A stretch of DNA of 64,000 nucleotides, taken from the NCBI GenBank assembly GCA_030374805.1, contig JARGSG010000036.1, positions 62,001 through 126,000 on the forward strand, in the 5' to 3' direction. This document shows, piece after piece, positions 20,926 through 32,577 of this stretch. A model generated the notes under the pieces. It was not told the DNA's origin and made no database searches. It saw only the letters and a list, made by a program, of their open reading frames with translations. Source of the DNA: Gracilaria gracilis (Eukaryota; Rhodophyta; Florideophyceae; Gracilariales; Gracilariaceae). Position 1 is the stretch's first letter; every line of letters starts with the position of its first letter. The position numbers were made by a program, and so were the translations under genes.

Positions 20926-21132
20926 TATTATTGTATTTCGTTCGTTACTTATGTGAAGAGTTTAAAGATAAACGTACCAAAGAAATTTAGTTATAGAGCG
21001 AAAGGAAGGGATAAAGAATGAAAGTGATGAGTGTTTCCCGACCTGAAAGGGGTCAAATTGCAGTTCATAGACTTGTTTCGGACTGGATAGCTATCCATTT
21101 CGAAATGCGCGCCAAAAAGATGATTGTGGTGC
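20926..21132. other. MULE-2 3' untranslated region
   Basis: Non-coding between the transposase stop and the right inverted repeat. Confidence 0.6.
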
Positions 21133-21382
21133 GCCGCATATGCGGAAGGACTTCGCAAGCGATGGTTAGTTGAAAGGAATCTGAGTTGGGTCCCTCGAAT
21201 GTGGTTGGGCGAGAAGGCGAATGGAGAGCTCTGATTAGGTGCAGGCAAATGCGCTCGTAGACCCATTGAGTTGGGTACCACGGCGCATGAGGAGCACCAT
21301 TGAGTTGGGTCCCTGCCCGTTTATTGGTTCCCATTCAATCCATTTCCTACACCACATACGTCGTGTAGATTTGCCTTTTGCC
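21133..21382 (-). repeat. MULE-2 right terminal inverted repeat
   Basis: The inverted counterpart of 14810-15061. The outer end reads CGTGTAGATTTGCCTTTTGCC, then the target duplication. Confidence 0.9.
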
Positions 21383-21391
21383 GTCTACGTT
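21383..21391. repeat. right target site duplication of MULE-2
   Basis: GTCTACGTT, identical to 14801-14809. Confidence 0.9.
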
Positions 21392-21393
21392 CA

Positions 21394-21729
21394 TCAGCTG
21401 TCTGGCCAGACCCTTTCGTACTCCAGTTGTCTCACACAGACACCAGAAGATGGTAGCATGTCCATGAACGCGGAGGTTATTAAATCGAAACACAATTGAT
21501 CTTCTTTATAAAAGCTATGCACAAGTGAGACTTGGTTTTGTTCTTTGTTTTCCACCCTAACAATGGGAAACACATGTTCATGTATAATTGCACATTTTTG
21601 AACGTTGTCGGTAAGGTTGATTTTAGTATCAGTTAGCAAACAAACGTAGAACGATTTACACATTGATATTGAGGTTAAATCACCTTTACTAGAAAAAACA
21701 GTGCCAAGAATGTTTTCATCGAGAAGCAA
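21394..21729 (-). pseudogene. fragment of a Ulp1-MULE protease gene
   Basis: A 111-residue minus-strand frame. Its C-terminal third (QLCFDLITSAFMDMLPSSGVC) aligns with the region just before the catalytic domain of the MULE-2 Ulp1 protein (LCSDLITAALMDMKPRSGVC). It ends at a stop before any catalytic residues, so only a pre-domain piece survives. MULE-2 inserted immediately downstream of it, so MULE-2 probably landed in an older relative. Confidence 0.6.
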
Positions 21730-23181
21730 AGAAGGAAATTCTGAATCTCGACAATGTTAGTTGGCAAAAGCGTTTGACATTTATGCTGTATTATTGAACA
21801 TACCAAGAGTTATTCTGTGGAAATCTAAGCCGCACAGTCTGTGTTCTTCGGAGGAGATACGCAAAGAGCGAGATATGTATCCCACAAGCACAATGTGGAT
21901 GTCGACGGTGTTGTGGATGATGTCATTGGAGAATTTCCGTGCGAACGACGTCGTCTATTGTGAGCCTGACATTAGTGACACGGCACAGTTCTTCTTTTGA
22001 CTTGGCTTTGCCCGGTTGGGCGAAAGCGAAACGGAGTTGAACCCCGCTACACGATTGGGCTCGAGGCTTGGTGTGGGGAGGTAGTTGGCCGAGTACTCAA
22101 CCTGCTTATAGGCCCCATTTATTAGGGTACCCGATGTTGAACCCCACACTCTGATTCGAGGGGGGTACTACGTCGGCTACGTCGTGTCCATTCGGCACCC
22201 GCCGTGGTGACCAGGTTGGGTGATGGGTCTGTGCCACATCCCCACCGAAGCGGGAAAGCCGTCGGGCAGCCGCTTGAAGGACACACTGGTGAAGAAGGTG
22301 CGAATCAAGTCATAATCGATTCCAGCGACCCGATTAACGCACCTCGACGGCCGCAAGCAGAATTCTCTGCCAAGGCAGCACAAAAACGAATGACATTTAC
22401 AAAGCACGAAAACACAACTGTATTAAATTTACACACAACATTGAGAAAAGACTAGCACGGCAATGGTTTACTCTTGATCGAATGCTTTTCCGCCGCCATA
22501 GAATGGAGATTCGGTCTGCAAAGTTTGTGGACAGAAAAAAAGGACCACATGAAAATTGACTGTGGTCGAGGTGGTTGTGGAAAGCATACGTATTACTCCA
22601 ACAAAAGAGGAACTTGGAAGCTTTGTAGCGTATGCAAGGATCACCGAAGAGGAGCCAGAAATCCTCCAAACTAATATCCCATTGGATCTTCTAGATGACC
22701 ATGTTGACTTTGTTTTTTTTTCGAACGAAACCCCAAGAACCTTATGAAAATGAGTGAGCCTTCCGCTTTCTGTAGGAGTTTCCAAGCATGCCAGGGGGCA
22801 TGCTTTAGTTGCAGACTAGTAGCACTGGTGCTGGGTGCTGGGGTTCCGGATGACGGGGGCGAAGATGATACCTTGACAGCACGGGTTTGCTTCCGTTCGG
22901 ATCACGGGAAACACTTATTAGTTGCTTGTGAGAGTACTTAGCGATCGGAAACAAATCTGTTCTGTTATGAAGAGTATGTTCTTGTTCAGTGAAGCATTCG
23001 GTTCATAAAGTACGCTTAGGGACACCTCTTTCGACTGTGGTTATTGACGTTCATCGCCTCTACATAGTACGTTCAGGACATGTAGCAAATTCTCAATTGA
23101 TTCCATGCATAAGCCTTTGAGAGTTCCATATTCCACTTTTTCCCCTATTTTTGACACTTCCTGGAGTCGGTGAAGGTTGAT
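21730..23181. other. region without recognisable genes
   Basis: Only short unrelated ORFs. No motifs, tRNA or repeats recognised. It separates the Ulp1 fragment from the APH-like cluster. Confidence 0.5.
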
Positions 23182-24534
23182 TCAAAAGTACGATAATAGT
23201 GCCAGCTGAGAAATATGTTGAAGTGCTCTTGGCTCCCCATATTCCTGCCAGTATTGAAAATATACCTTTTCAGCAAGCTCTTGTTCGTCTTCCGGGTCGT
23301 CTTCCGAGAACCGCATCACGGCAAAGTCAGAGAACGGATGCCCAATATACGCATTATTCCAGTCAAAGATATAGTGGTAAGAATTATCCACAGAATCGCC
23401 AATATTTAGGGAATGGAGATCACCATGAAGAAGAGTATGCGGAATGTTGTAGGATGACAGTTCTTTCAAGCATGACTCAAGTCGGGAAACTTTCGCTCCC
23501 AGTTTAGCCATAGAGACGCTATCTCCACTTTCAACCACAAGGGAGTACCGTAAAATCTCCTTTACATTTGATTGGAGCCACTGCGTTGTATAAACGGGCA
23601 CTCCGGCATGTTTAAGGTCCTCCAGGTATGGTATAGAACGCTTATGAACGCCTGCTATGGTTTTCATCAGCAACGCGGTGTTAACATCCGGACAACGGTA
23701 AGAAGCTACACTTCTTTCCACGTACATGTTGCGAGCTTTGTTCACGGCCACAAGAGCTGGAGCAACCCCTGCGACCACGTCATAAATCGCTGCAATCATC
23801 GACGCTGTTGAAATTCGTGAGTGCACCGCTTTTATGTAAAGGATATCTTCTTTCCTAGAGGTACTTGAAGTTGGCAAATCGAGAGATTTTACGTTACATC
23901 TCAGTACACATGAAGTGAATGTGTTCTGCACGACTGCCACTGCCTGTTCCAACTTCATGTTATTATCTTGCAAAACAGATGTAATCCAGTTCACAGTTTC
24001 TTTGAACCAACCCGAAGAACGCCACGGCACACGGTTGTTTGGTAGTCTGCTGTCTGACAAATCGACGAACGCAGATAGCAAACTCCTCGGCTCAAGTTCA
24101 TGACCAATCACCTTCCACTTACTCTCTAGAGCCTCTTTGTTCTCAATCCATTCAAGGCCTCTTGGGACTTCGAAATCGACATCGAGAATTTCAGCAAGCA
24201 ACACGACTTCTTCAATTCCATATCTACAATTTGGACGAACCCAAAGAGGTCGAAGGACGCATACGTTCAAACCAAGCTCAGCCTTCACCACGTCGTGCAG
24301 TGCATCAGTATCCTTCTCCCAGTTAATGACCCATTCATATGCTTCAGTTCTCGGCGGAGACAGTACAGGGAGGTGTATCTCAGACCTCGACCGATGAACA
24401 AGAACAGCGCATTTCGATCGTGAGGGAATGACGAAATGGTAGGTACTTGGTTCTTCACCATCTCCTTGCCATGAGTCTACCATGAGTGAACCAGTGTGAC
24501 GATACTGATCCAAGGTTTCGCAAATGTACCCCAC
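23182..24534 (-). CDS. APH-fold (aminoglycoside/choline kinase-like) phosphotransferase
   Basis: 450 residues. The C-terminal half carries the APH/choline-kinase signature: catalytic loop HGDLHSLN (370-377) and the metal-binding FDWNNAYIGHPFSDFA (Asp391). An upstream ILYIKAV strand could carry the ATP-contacting Lys. The N-terminal ~220 residues form a separate module (IPSR...PVLSPP, LWVRP, EEVVLLAEILD, SSGWFKETVNW) shared with the broken paralogue at 24580-25916. Small-molecule kinases of this type phosphorylate sugars, choline or antibiotics; the substrate cannot be read from the sequence. It is the only intact member of a local cluster of three. Intronless, with a single start at 24534. 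Confidence 0.75.
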   Translation of the reverse strand: MGYICETLDQYRHTGSLMVDSWQGDGEEPSTYHFVIPSRSKCAVLVHRSRSEIHLPVLSPPRTEAYEWVINWEKDTDALHDVVKAELGLNVCVLRPLWVRPNCRYGIEEVVLLAEILDVDFEVPRGLEWIENKEALESKWKVIGHELEPRSLLSAFVDLSDSRLPNNRVPWRSSGWFKETVNWITSVLQDNNMKLEQAVAVVQNTFTSCVLRCNVKSLDLPTSSTSRKEDILYIKAVHSRISTASMIAAIYDVVAGVAPALVAVNKARNMYVERSVASYRCPDVNTALLMKTIAGVHKRSIPYLEDLKHAGVPVYTTQWLQSNVKEILRYSLVVESGDSVSMAKLGAKVSRLESCLKELSSYNIPHTLLHGDLHSLNIGDSVDNSYHYIFDWNNAYIGHPFSDFAVMRFSEDDPEDEQELAEKVYFQYWQEYGEPRALQHISQLALLSYF

Positions 24535-24579
24535 TCGATCTTCGAGTACCTTTGTACTTGTACTAGAGAGGCCGTTGCT

Positions 24580-25916
24580 CTACCGGATCCAACAGTTCGC
24601 AAGCAAAATACTTAAATTGTAGCACAAGAATATTGGGGAAATGAGGGGGAAAGCCTCTGCCATCTTCGGTTGACAAGCAAATCCCGTCCATGTCTCGAAG
24701 TAAGACTCTTTGGCGTTCTTGAATGCATTGTAGCCCCAACTATCTTCAAGAGTGATTCGATATAGATCGAAAAACGGGGGTCCGATGCAGCAGTTTGCCC
24801 AATCGATGAGACAAAGTCGATTCTCTTCTTCGAGACTTCTCTTCATATTTGTCTCATTACAGTCACTGTTCGAACTGGCCTCATGACGGATCAATATATC
24901 TCAAAGTTTCTCATCCCAGCGTACCGGAACCGAGACTGACTCTAACAGTGTCTGCTGCACTTCCTAGCTTTGTTGCAAAGATACTAGAGGTGGACAGGAA
25001 CCGTAATGCAATCGTCCAGATTGGGGCACAACCTCTAGGGTGCTCCGATCCAAAGGCTGTTATGACAAAGCTCGCATATCTGCATATTACTTCAATCCAG
25101 CACATCGATGTACTTGGGGCTGGCGGGGTGCCCTACAGAGGGCTATCGTGGACTTCTTCTAATACCGCAGGTATTCTTCACCACCCTGTCCTTGACCTTT
25201 GCCGCAAATAAGAAACTCTTCATGCTTTACGAAGCCGTGTAGATGAGTTGCAAGGTATTTGCAGTCAACTCGTAGGTTACGGCATTCCAGATACCAGGGG
25301 TTCCGTTTAGACAGAGCTTGTCCAGTTTGCAAGACAGTACAGCGGAGTAAGCCATGTTTCTTTTCTGCGTTAGTCTCCCAATCACATTCATACCGTGCTG
25401 CATGATGACTGACAGAGCCCAGGACTCAGTTTGCTTATACCATCCAAGTCTGCGCCAAGGAGATGCGTTCTGGAGATCATGGTCATCTGTGTAAGAGGGA
25501 CAAATGCTTCGAATCCTTGAAATATGCATGTCCTGGTGAGGAGATGTCCATGCAACACCGTGAAGTGCGTTGAAACCAACCCATTCCAATCCCGCTGAAA
25601 AGGCGAAAGTGTTGTCTAATGGCTCTAACAGAACTACAGCTTCTGAAGCCATTGGTGGATCATAATGGTCAGGTGCAGGACGATACCAGAGAGGCGTCGC
25701 AGCATATGTATGTATGCTAAAAGTTCTAAGTACGGCTGAACACAAATCGTCGGTCTGGGTTCGCCAATCGGCCAGCAATGGAAAATCGTCATAGTTGTCG
25801 TCTTCTGGTGGGGACAGGACAGGAATGCATAGCGTGTTGTTTGACCGCAAGGCTAAGATACTCCTTCTCTGCACAGAAACGATAACCAAATGAACTCTGG
25901 ATGGAATTGTTTCCAT
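24580..25916 (-). pseudogene. APH-like paralogue broken by an internal inversion
   Basis: The N-terminal module is intact on the minus strand (25916 down to 25227; PVLSPP, LWYRP, EAVVLLEPLD, RLGWYKQTESW). A C-terminal piece is on the same strand (24894 down to 24580; LCLIDWANCCIGPPFFDLYR). The segment that should join them is on the plus strand instead: 24888-25211 encodes SIYLKVSHP...TKLAYLHITSIQHIDVLGAGGVPYRGLSW, which aligns with ILYIKAVHS...RSIPYLEDLKHAGVPVYTTQW of the intact neighbour. A ~330-bp inversion inside the gene is the simplest explanation. The HGD loop is also degraded. It lies 45 bp upstream of the intact copy in the same orientation, consistent with tandem duplication. Confidence 0.75.
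24888..25226 (+). other. inverted segment within the APH-like pseudogene
   Basis: Plus-strand open frame homologous to the middle of the minus-strand APH-like protein. Both junctions are tight: the minus-strand N-terminal frame ends at 25227 and the C-terminal frame resumes by about 24900. Confidence 0.75.
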
Positions 25917-27195
25917 GAAGAGGATACCATGGCCACCTGTTGTCTAATTAGAAAATACGTAGTCTCCTATTAGCGGACCAATTCGACAGACATGAGCGGC
26001 AGGACCCTTGCGAAGCCTTCAGCGCGAAAGGAAGCAGGGCGATTGCTTGACGGGCGAGTGTTTGCTGTGCGCCGGGCAGCACCAAGTACTTACTGCATGT
26101 CCCATAGCATTTTTGCTTCCTGGGCCGAAGCAGAAGAGGTAGTACGAGCTTTGACTCTCTACGCAACCGGGGAGTCCGAGAGCATTGATCTTCGTGATCG
26201 AGGTTTTATCAATGGCTTCAGTGCGGAGTAGAAAGTGCACAGAGTATTGTGCTCAGCATCAAGCTGGGAATTGAACATAATCATTCTCTTCTGTCCTATG
26301 AATTCTTCAAAGAGTTGCTTGATTCTTCATCATCAACAGGAGCTGTCTAACAACAACAACCTTCGCTATTCCAGAGAGAAAGGTAGCGAATGTCATTCCC
26401 TTGTGAGATAGATGAAGCCATGGCCGAGGAAAACCAGCTCGGCTTAGGTCCTGTGGTCGAAGAGCCTGTAGAAAGTTCGGCAGTATATCGTGCCATAAAA
26501 GATGATTTACGAGCTGGCTCCCAACCAGTGGATGAGTCTCTCGTGGACCATATACCTGAGAGCCCATCGGGTGTACCGTACTACCCCCACCCAGTCAATC
26601 AGAGTCGCGAGCGATGAATGCCCTAGGTCTGGGAGCACCTGTGGGTGAGCCTAACAACCGGTCAACAACATTAAGTAGAGCAGATGAAGTACTACCTGAG
26701 AACATCGAAAGGGACGTAGTCAAAGGAAGGTTGTTAAAAGGCTTATCCTTGGTAGATTCACATTTGTTTAGGTTACCCTTGGTAAAAATACGGAATCAGG
26801 GATAGATGGCGATGAGTGACTTCGCACTTCAGCTGAACAAGAATATCGTCGCATTTGGGCTTGCTTTGCTGATTGAAGTTCGGCAAATCCCACCGAATGG
26901 GGGCGTTGTCCTGAAGTTCCGCTGCAGTTGCTTTGAGAAATTGACGTCAGCAAGGGCCTTGAGCTTCAGATTGTGAGTAAGTGCTCGCCCGGAGGGATAT
27001 TTTGCTTTGCATTTGATTGTTGGACGGGTTTGAAAGAGCCCCTAGACAGAACAGTAGGTGTCGTGCTGGTATCTTTGGTAGTACCGAAGGTACCTTTGGT
27101 ACTTCTGGCACCAAGAGGTTGGAGCCATTGGAGCAGCTCCAAAGCTGTTATCGGTGTTGAATTATTCAAACAGGGAGGGTGCGCAATTAATTGGT
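25917..27195. other. region without recognisable genes
   Basis: Short ORFs only. Two overlapping plus-strand frames (26390-26617 and 26614-26805) share a Glu/Leu-rich, hydrophilic composition and overlap at ATGA. They could be remnants of one frame but match nothing I recognise. Confidence 0.4.
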
Positions 27196-27910
27196 TGGAA
27201 AATATATTGCAATAACCACTCGCAATAAGATACTGCAAAGTGGCATATGATTGCAATAATGATTGCAGTAAACCTTGGAATTCTGATTGAAGATTGCAAC
27301 CGAACTCGTATTGCACTTAATTGACATCACAACGATTGTTTTTGGGTACTCAACGTTTGCTCTTTTTAAGTACCTGTGTGCTCTTTTCATTAAAAGTAAG
27401 ATGAAGTCTTTTATAAGTAGCATGCAAGCTCCATGAAAACAGAAATGTCTCAATAAAACTAGCACTGACGATAGACAGCGGGAAAATTACAGACAACTAA
27501 AACAGTATCGGTCCCATGCCCGCTTTTTTACTCTTCAAACTCAAATATTGCAATGAGTTCCATTCATTCTCCTACCCCAAAACAATTCGTCTACTTGCTG
27601 ACAACGTTTCACGGGAAGGAAAACGAATATGTTGTAAAACTAATTCGGGCAACGTTTTGAAGGAGGCTCATTTTATGGTAAAAAATGCCTAAACGGTTCA
27701 TACATACGCCAAAGTAGTTTGACAGAATGAGAGGGTTTTTTGTTATGCCGTTGGGTATTGCAATTGCACAAGTATTGCAATAAGGGATTGGAGTGGCCAA
27801 GGTATTGGAATGAATGATTGCGATCGGATTTGGTATTGCGATAATAATTGCAGTCGTGGTCATGACGTAAAATGCGTATTGTGATTGCGAAGTTCGACTG
27901 CAATCACTAG
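27196..27910. repeat. AT-rich tract with recurrent ATTGCAAT-like motifs
   Basis: ATTGCAAT, ATTGCGAT, GATTGCAG and close variants recur more than a dozen times in two clusters (about 27200-27300 and 27745-27910) plus one at about 27545, on both strands since the core is palindromic. Spacing is irregular. Origin unknown: a decayed satellite or a clustered binding site. Confidence 0.45.
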
Positions 27911-30900
27911 CAATCATATTGGGCCCATCCCTGCAACAAGCCACTTTTGAATAATCTCACTAACAACAAGCCCCTGACGCTCAGGAAGAGGGGGGGAGGC
28001 AAAGCCTCCTAGACATAGTCCTATTCGGACACCTTAGAAAAAGTGATCGACATGGTTCAGCACATTTGGCCGACAAGTAGACACCATTCTCTCCCAGGTG
28101 TGATCCAAGAGGATGCAGAGATGCAGTGTGCCCAACAAATAGCTGTGACAAGGTAGTCTCTCTTTCTCTAGGCGAATAACTTTCTTCTTCTTCGATGTGG
28201 TTTATTACTCCTTGTTGCGAAGCAATAAGAAGACTATGCTGCTTACATACAGCCTTCTCTCCAAAAGAAGGACAAAAACTTAGACGGTAGGCGAAAAACA
28301 TATCGAAGCTTTGCGGCAAAGACAACAGCAAGACCCCCTTGATATAAACTTATTGAATAGACGAATTCATGGTCTCAAGCCTCTAGCTGTGAATTCCATT
28401 GTGGGAAGGTTGTTCAAGGGTTGGACGCAGACTATAGACTCTTAAAGTCAACAGTCGGAGGGGAGGTGCGGAACATTTACCGGTGTGACTAACAATATGC
28501 GCCGCCGTAAATGTCATCCACCGTTGGTAGAAACAAGCAATTGCTTCGCTCGCCAAATCGCGCGTGCTTGAGCTAAAGCGCCATGTATTCTTCTCCTTCT
28601 TTGCAGAGAAAATATGATTAGAGCAATGGGCTGTGTGAGACGCACAACATTTCTGACCCAACATGTACAGGGAATTCTGAAAACAAGGACTCGGCAGTTT
28701 ATTTCAGGCCTTGACAACGCCAAACACTGACAAACGCAATCTAAACAACTCTGAAACTATATCAGAAACCTATTTATGAATACAAGTGTCTGCTAACACA
28801 GCACTGAACGAAAGTAGCAAATTCCACGACCGCATTTGCTACGACAAGCTCATCATTCTCCGCCATCACATTCGAAGCCAAAGTCAAAGCCGCCAAATCC
28901 AAATCCGCCTTCTCCCTCTTCTCCATGACCTTCGAAGATGTCACTCAAGCCTGAGAACAGCTTGGGCTTCTTACTTTTGTGCTTCTGGTGTTTTACGTAC
29001 GGTCTCGCGCCCTTGCTCAAACAGCCACCCATGTCTGCAGAAGTGTTGTTATTCCGGTGGATTGAAACAGCTGAGATGTGAACGATGTGTGGGTGATGGG
29101 TGGAGGTGGCGATGGTCGCAAGGGGTAGAGAGGGTTACGCACCTGAGGCTTTTATGCGAACGAGCTTGAGCGGAGGTAATGTTAGATGACGTTGCATCAC
29201 TCGTTGCGGTGCACGCATGATGGAATTGTTGCCGCACTTTTGCTTTGGCCACATATATTGTCACAGCAATGCACTGGTGCTCTTGTTGCCGACGCGAAAC
29301 CGTTTATTGCCACGGCAGGGTTTTGCGCGAGATCTGTTTGGCGACAAACTTGCGATTCACGAGCCGCGATCCTTCATCTGGGAAAGCGATGAAGATGCGA
29401 GGTAATGGAACGCGTTTCTGGTTTGACAACTAATTTACTGAACGATACAGAGTATTCTAACACAACAGAGAACGCCCTTCGAACGATGACGTCACGTTTC
29501 TCAGCATTGACCAAGCTAGACGCCGGCTAGGCTACGGAGGTGACTACCAGTGCAGACCCCGCCCCGCAGAGGTCAAGAGTCTGCGGTTCTCAGGAGCTGC
29601 TGCAAATGGGAGCACAGAATGGTCCACAGACTCTGCAGGCAAGAGGAGGTGCGGAAGAATTGCAGGGAGTGATAGTCTTTGTAACTCGAAGCTTTTAAAG
29701 TTTCTGCGCAAGTTCAAGGGTTCGGGCTTAACACATGCCTTGAACTCACGCGATGAGTCGAGGAGCTTGCGGCATGGTTTGCAGAACTACACTCATGTGC
29801 AAAAGTTTACGAACGGCACAGATTTTGACAAAAAAGGATTTTAGAATTCCACGAATATAAATCCGAAGGCAGTAAAGCATATATAACCCGATACATACAC
29901 TGTTTCATCAATTAGCAAGAAGCCATTCGCTCCAGTAGATAAAACAATCTAAAACACCTTGTGCAAAAATATACAAACGAGTCAGAAACTTTGCTCAAAC
30001 TCACATTGTAGGCAGAAAGGGTTTGTAAATCTACACCCTTTAAGCTTTTTATGTATATTAATTAAAATGGCTTCATGAACATTGCTAAACAACAGAAAAG
30101 TTCCGGATCAACTACTGTGACACTTATAAACATAGGAACGCTTGTAAATAGAACAAGCAAGAAAAAACCAAAAGTGATTGCAAACTTTATTCAATATTAT
30201 ATGGTCACCATACCCCTCTTTAAAGAACTTTTGTCATGTTAAAAGTCGTAAAGTAGACCTCAATCTCGAGGTAAGTATTTGACAAATACCAAGTCAAAGC
30301 GCACCCAGGGCAATTTCAACTATAAGAAAAAGAAAAATACCTCTTTGATTACGACATATCAAATCTTTCCCCATTCAAAATGAGCATTAGAAATAATCGT
30401 CTCTTATGCAAAACAGTATATAAACTAGTCTGTAATAGTAAACGAAAGCTCTACAGATATGGCTTATATTGCTACATCTCGCATTAGCATGAATTTTATC
30501 ATGGTACAGAGTGTTCCTTCAACGATGAAAACATATCGGTTTTCTGCCATGATAGAGAGCTTTATGAAGAGTTTCGCGGTATGTTTAGACATTTGTGCCG
30601 ACGGTACGTAGAAATGCTTGAAACTAGTGTTAAAGGATTTATTGATGAGCAATCACAAACTGGAGTTCATATTATAGCCCGAAAATGCTTTCATCTGCTT
30701 TTCGAAATATATAAAGGCCTAGTTTTGTAACGAAGATTTATTCATATTGAACTCGGTTTGTTTCCCGCGGAAGTTTTTCGAAGTTCTTTAGATATAGTTT
30801 TGCCTCTAAATTGTTTGGTTGTACCTGGTATATTGACTCCAAAGAAGGGTTGAAGCAGGTGCTCCACAACATAGGACAGAGGAATTGCGATGTTTATCGC

Positions 30901-31758
30901 ATTCGTCATATTGAAAATGATGGGAACCGAAGAAGATGAAGCAGAAAATGTTTGGAACGTGTATGGTAGAATTCAAATCGGCTTTGGAGCATGCCGTAGA
31001 GTTTGACACAAGGGATATGATAGGGATGATCGAAATGCTGGGACGACAAAACGAGAGCGGATCACCAACTAATGTCCAATCTTCGATAGGACGAATTCAT
31101 GGCTGTAGTGTTTCCCATTCGATATCTATGCGTACCAACGATCTTAGGCCTCAAAGAGAATCAGAAAGAAGGGACTTAGTGCGCTTTATGCCTTTCACTC
31201 GTCTTCTTTATAGGTCAGCATGCGAGGGTCCTCATCTACTACATATCTGTTGTAAGGGATTAGTAGCGACTACAGAGGGCAGAAGCCTAGCTCCGCTGGT
31301 GATTAAGACGTCTCTCATTAGTAGCTGAAAGAGGTCTGCTCCGGTTTCCGATATTATTGCCAAACAACCAACCAACTATGGCCCGGAACAAAAAATGGCA
31401 AAGCTATTGGGTACAAGCATCTCGGCTTCACGTGGTGTGCCTGTCTCCGATCCGCCTAACCGTAGGAGCGAAATGAGAACGCAGACGGATCTCCAGCGGA
31501 GGCCAAGAATGAACAGGCAAAGCTATTGCAGTCTGAAATCTTCGGCTCAAGTTAACTACAGGCTCTTGAAATATATGCGGCGGGTAACCTACTGCAACTA
31601 TTCCGTGAACCATTCAACAGTGTCTACAGACTCAGTGAACATATCGAAGTGTTCGGCTGCCCTCACTCTCCTCTCAGACTCCAAGACGTACTTTCTATTC
31701 AGTTCTTATCTTGCTCTTCTCAGCCAATGCAGGGGCACTGCCGCGTCCGCCAGTTTCT
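27911..31758. other. long region without recognisable genes
   Basis: AT-richer sequence with many short ORFs (none over about 130 codons). None has a recognisable motif, inverted repeat, tRNA or LTR. ORFs at 30936-31328 and 31395-31784 show no conserved features. Probably decayed transposon DNA. Confidence 0.45.
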
Positions 31759-32577
31759 TTAACAACACTTCATCATTGCAGTAGTCTTCCCAACATCTGC
31801 GGTAAGCCTCATTTTCCTTGAACGTTTCACTAAACTGGTTGCTCCAACGTCTAGGAACGGGTGTGTGATGCACAGATAATCCGAATCATTAAAAATGAAG
31901 CCGTCGGGGTTTTCTTCATTCCGTGCAACGTTTTCGTCGTGCAAATCTCCATGTACGAGGGTATGAGGGATACCAGCTTGTTCCCGTAAAACAGAAACCG
32001 TTTCCAGAAAGCGTTGTTCCTGCCCGAGTGTTGAAATCGAGTCTGGGTCTTCTCTTTTCCCGTATGTCGACACTTCTCTCAGTCCGTCTTCGTACCAACT
32101 GATGTCACATACTGGGACGCCTAAGTGGCGAAGCTTTTCAATATGCTGAACCGACTCGCGTTGTATTGCTGTCCACTGCTGTATAGCAGAATCAACAAGA
32201 GGTTGATTTCGTTTCAAGTGGCAGAGCCCAAGCCTCTTATCTTCTTCACTGAAGCACAGAGTCAAAGACAAATACTGGTCCCTCATCTGCGGCCGGTTGA
32301 GATCGCACGATGATATGGTGGCCTCCATTTGCGACGACTGCGACGTAAACGACCATGGATGTTGAGGGGCGTTAGCAAGTGCCCGATTTAACCTGCGCTT
32401 GAGTTCTCTTTGTACTCGGCGGAGCTTCTCGTTCCGGTTGCGCTGCGAAAGACGCACAGGAGCAGAAGATCGGCAGGCTGCTGTGGCACAGCAGGTACAT
32501 GATGTAGTGTGCGTTCGCGTTGCTGGTGCATTGGTTGGGTGCGGCGACCATCGCCTGATCACAGCGGATACAGCCAC
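31759..32577 (-). pseudogene. third APH-like paralogue, N-terminally truncated
   Basis: 272 codons. The part from about residue 150 on matches the APH-like cluster (ESVQHIEKLRHLGVPVCDISW, then IPHTLVHGDLHDEN with a perfect HGDxHxxN loop). The following metal-binding motif reads FIFNDSDYLCITHPFLD where FDW/IDW is expected, and the protein ends soon after with unrelated sequence. The N-terminal ~100 residues are Arg/Ala-rich and do not match the paralogues. Likely a decayed copy. An expressed, divergent short kinase cannot be excluded. Confidence 0.6.

Larger units (their letters stand above)
14810..21382 (+). mobile_element. MULE-2, Mutator-like transposon carrying a Ulp1 protease (6573 bp)
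   Basis: Inverted repeats of about 250 bp (14810-15061 and 21133-21382) sit immediately inside a perfect 9-bp direct repeat. Internal genes, all on the plus strand, are a C48/Ulp1-like cysteine protease with a short intron and a very large SWIM transposase split by one frameshift near 18980. The element resembles plant ULP1-bearing MULEs (Kaonashi/KI-MULE type) in content. Here, however, the protease precedes the transposase in the same reading frame. Confidence 0.9.

Noticed and set aside
28786..29433. Small plus-strand ORFs in the gene-poor zone
   Set aside because: Short, overlapping in several frames, no conserved motif.
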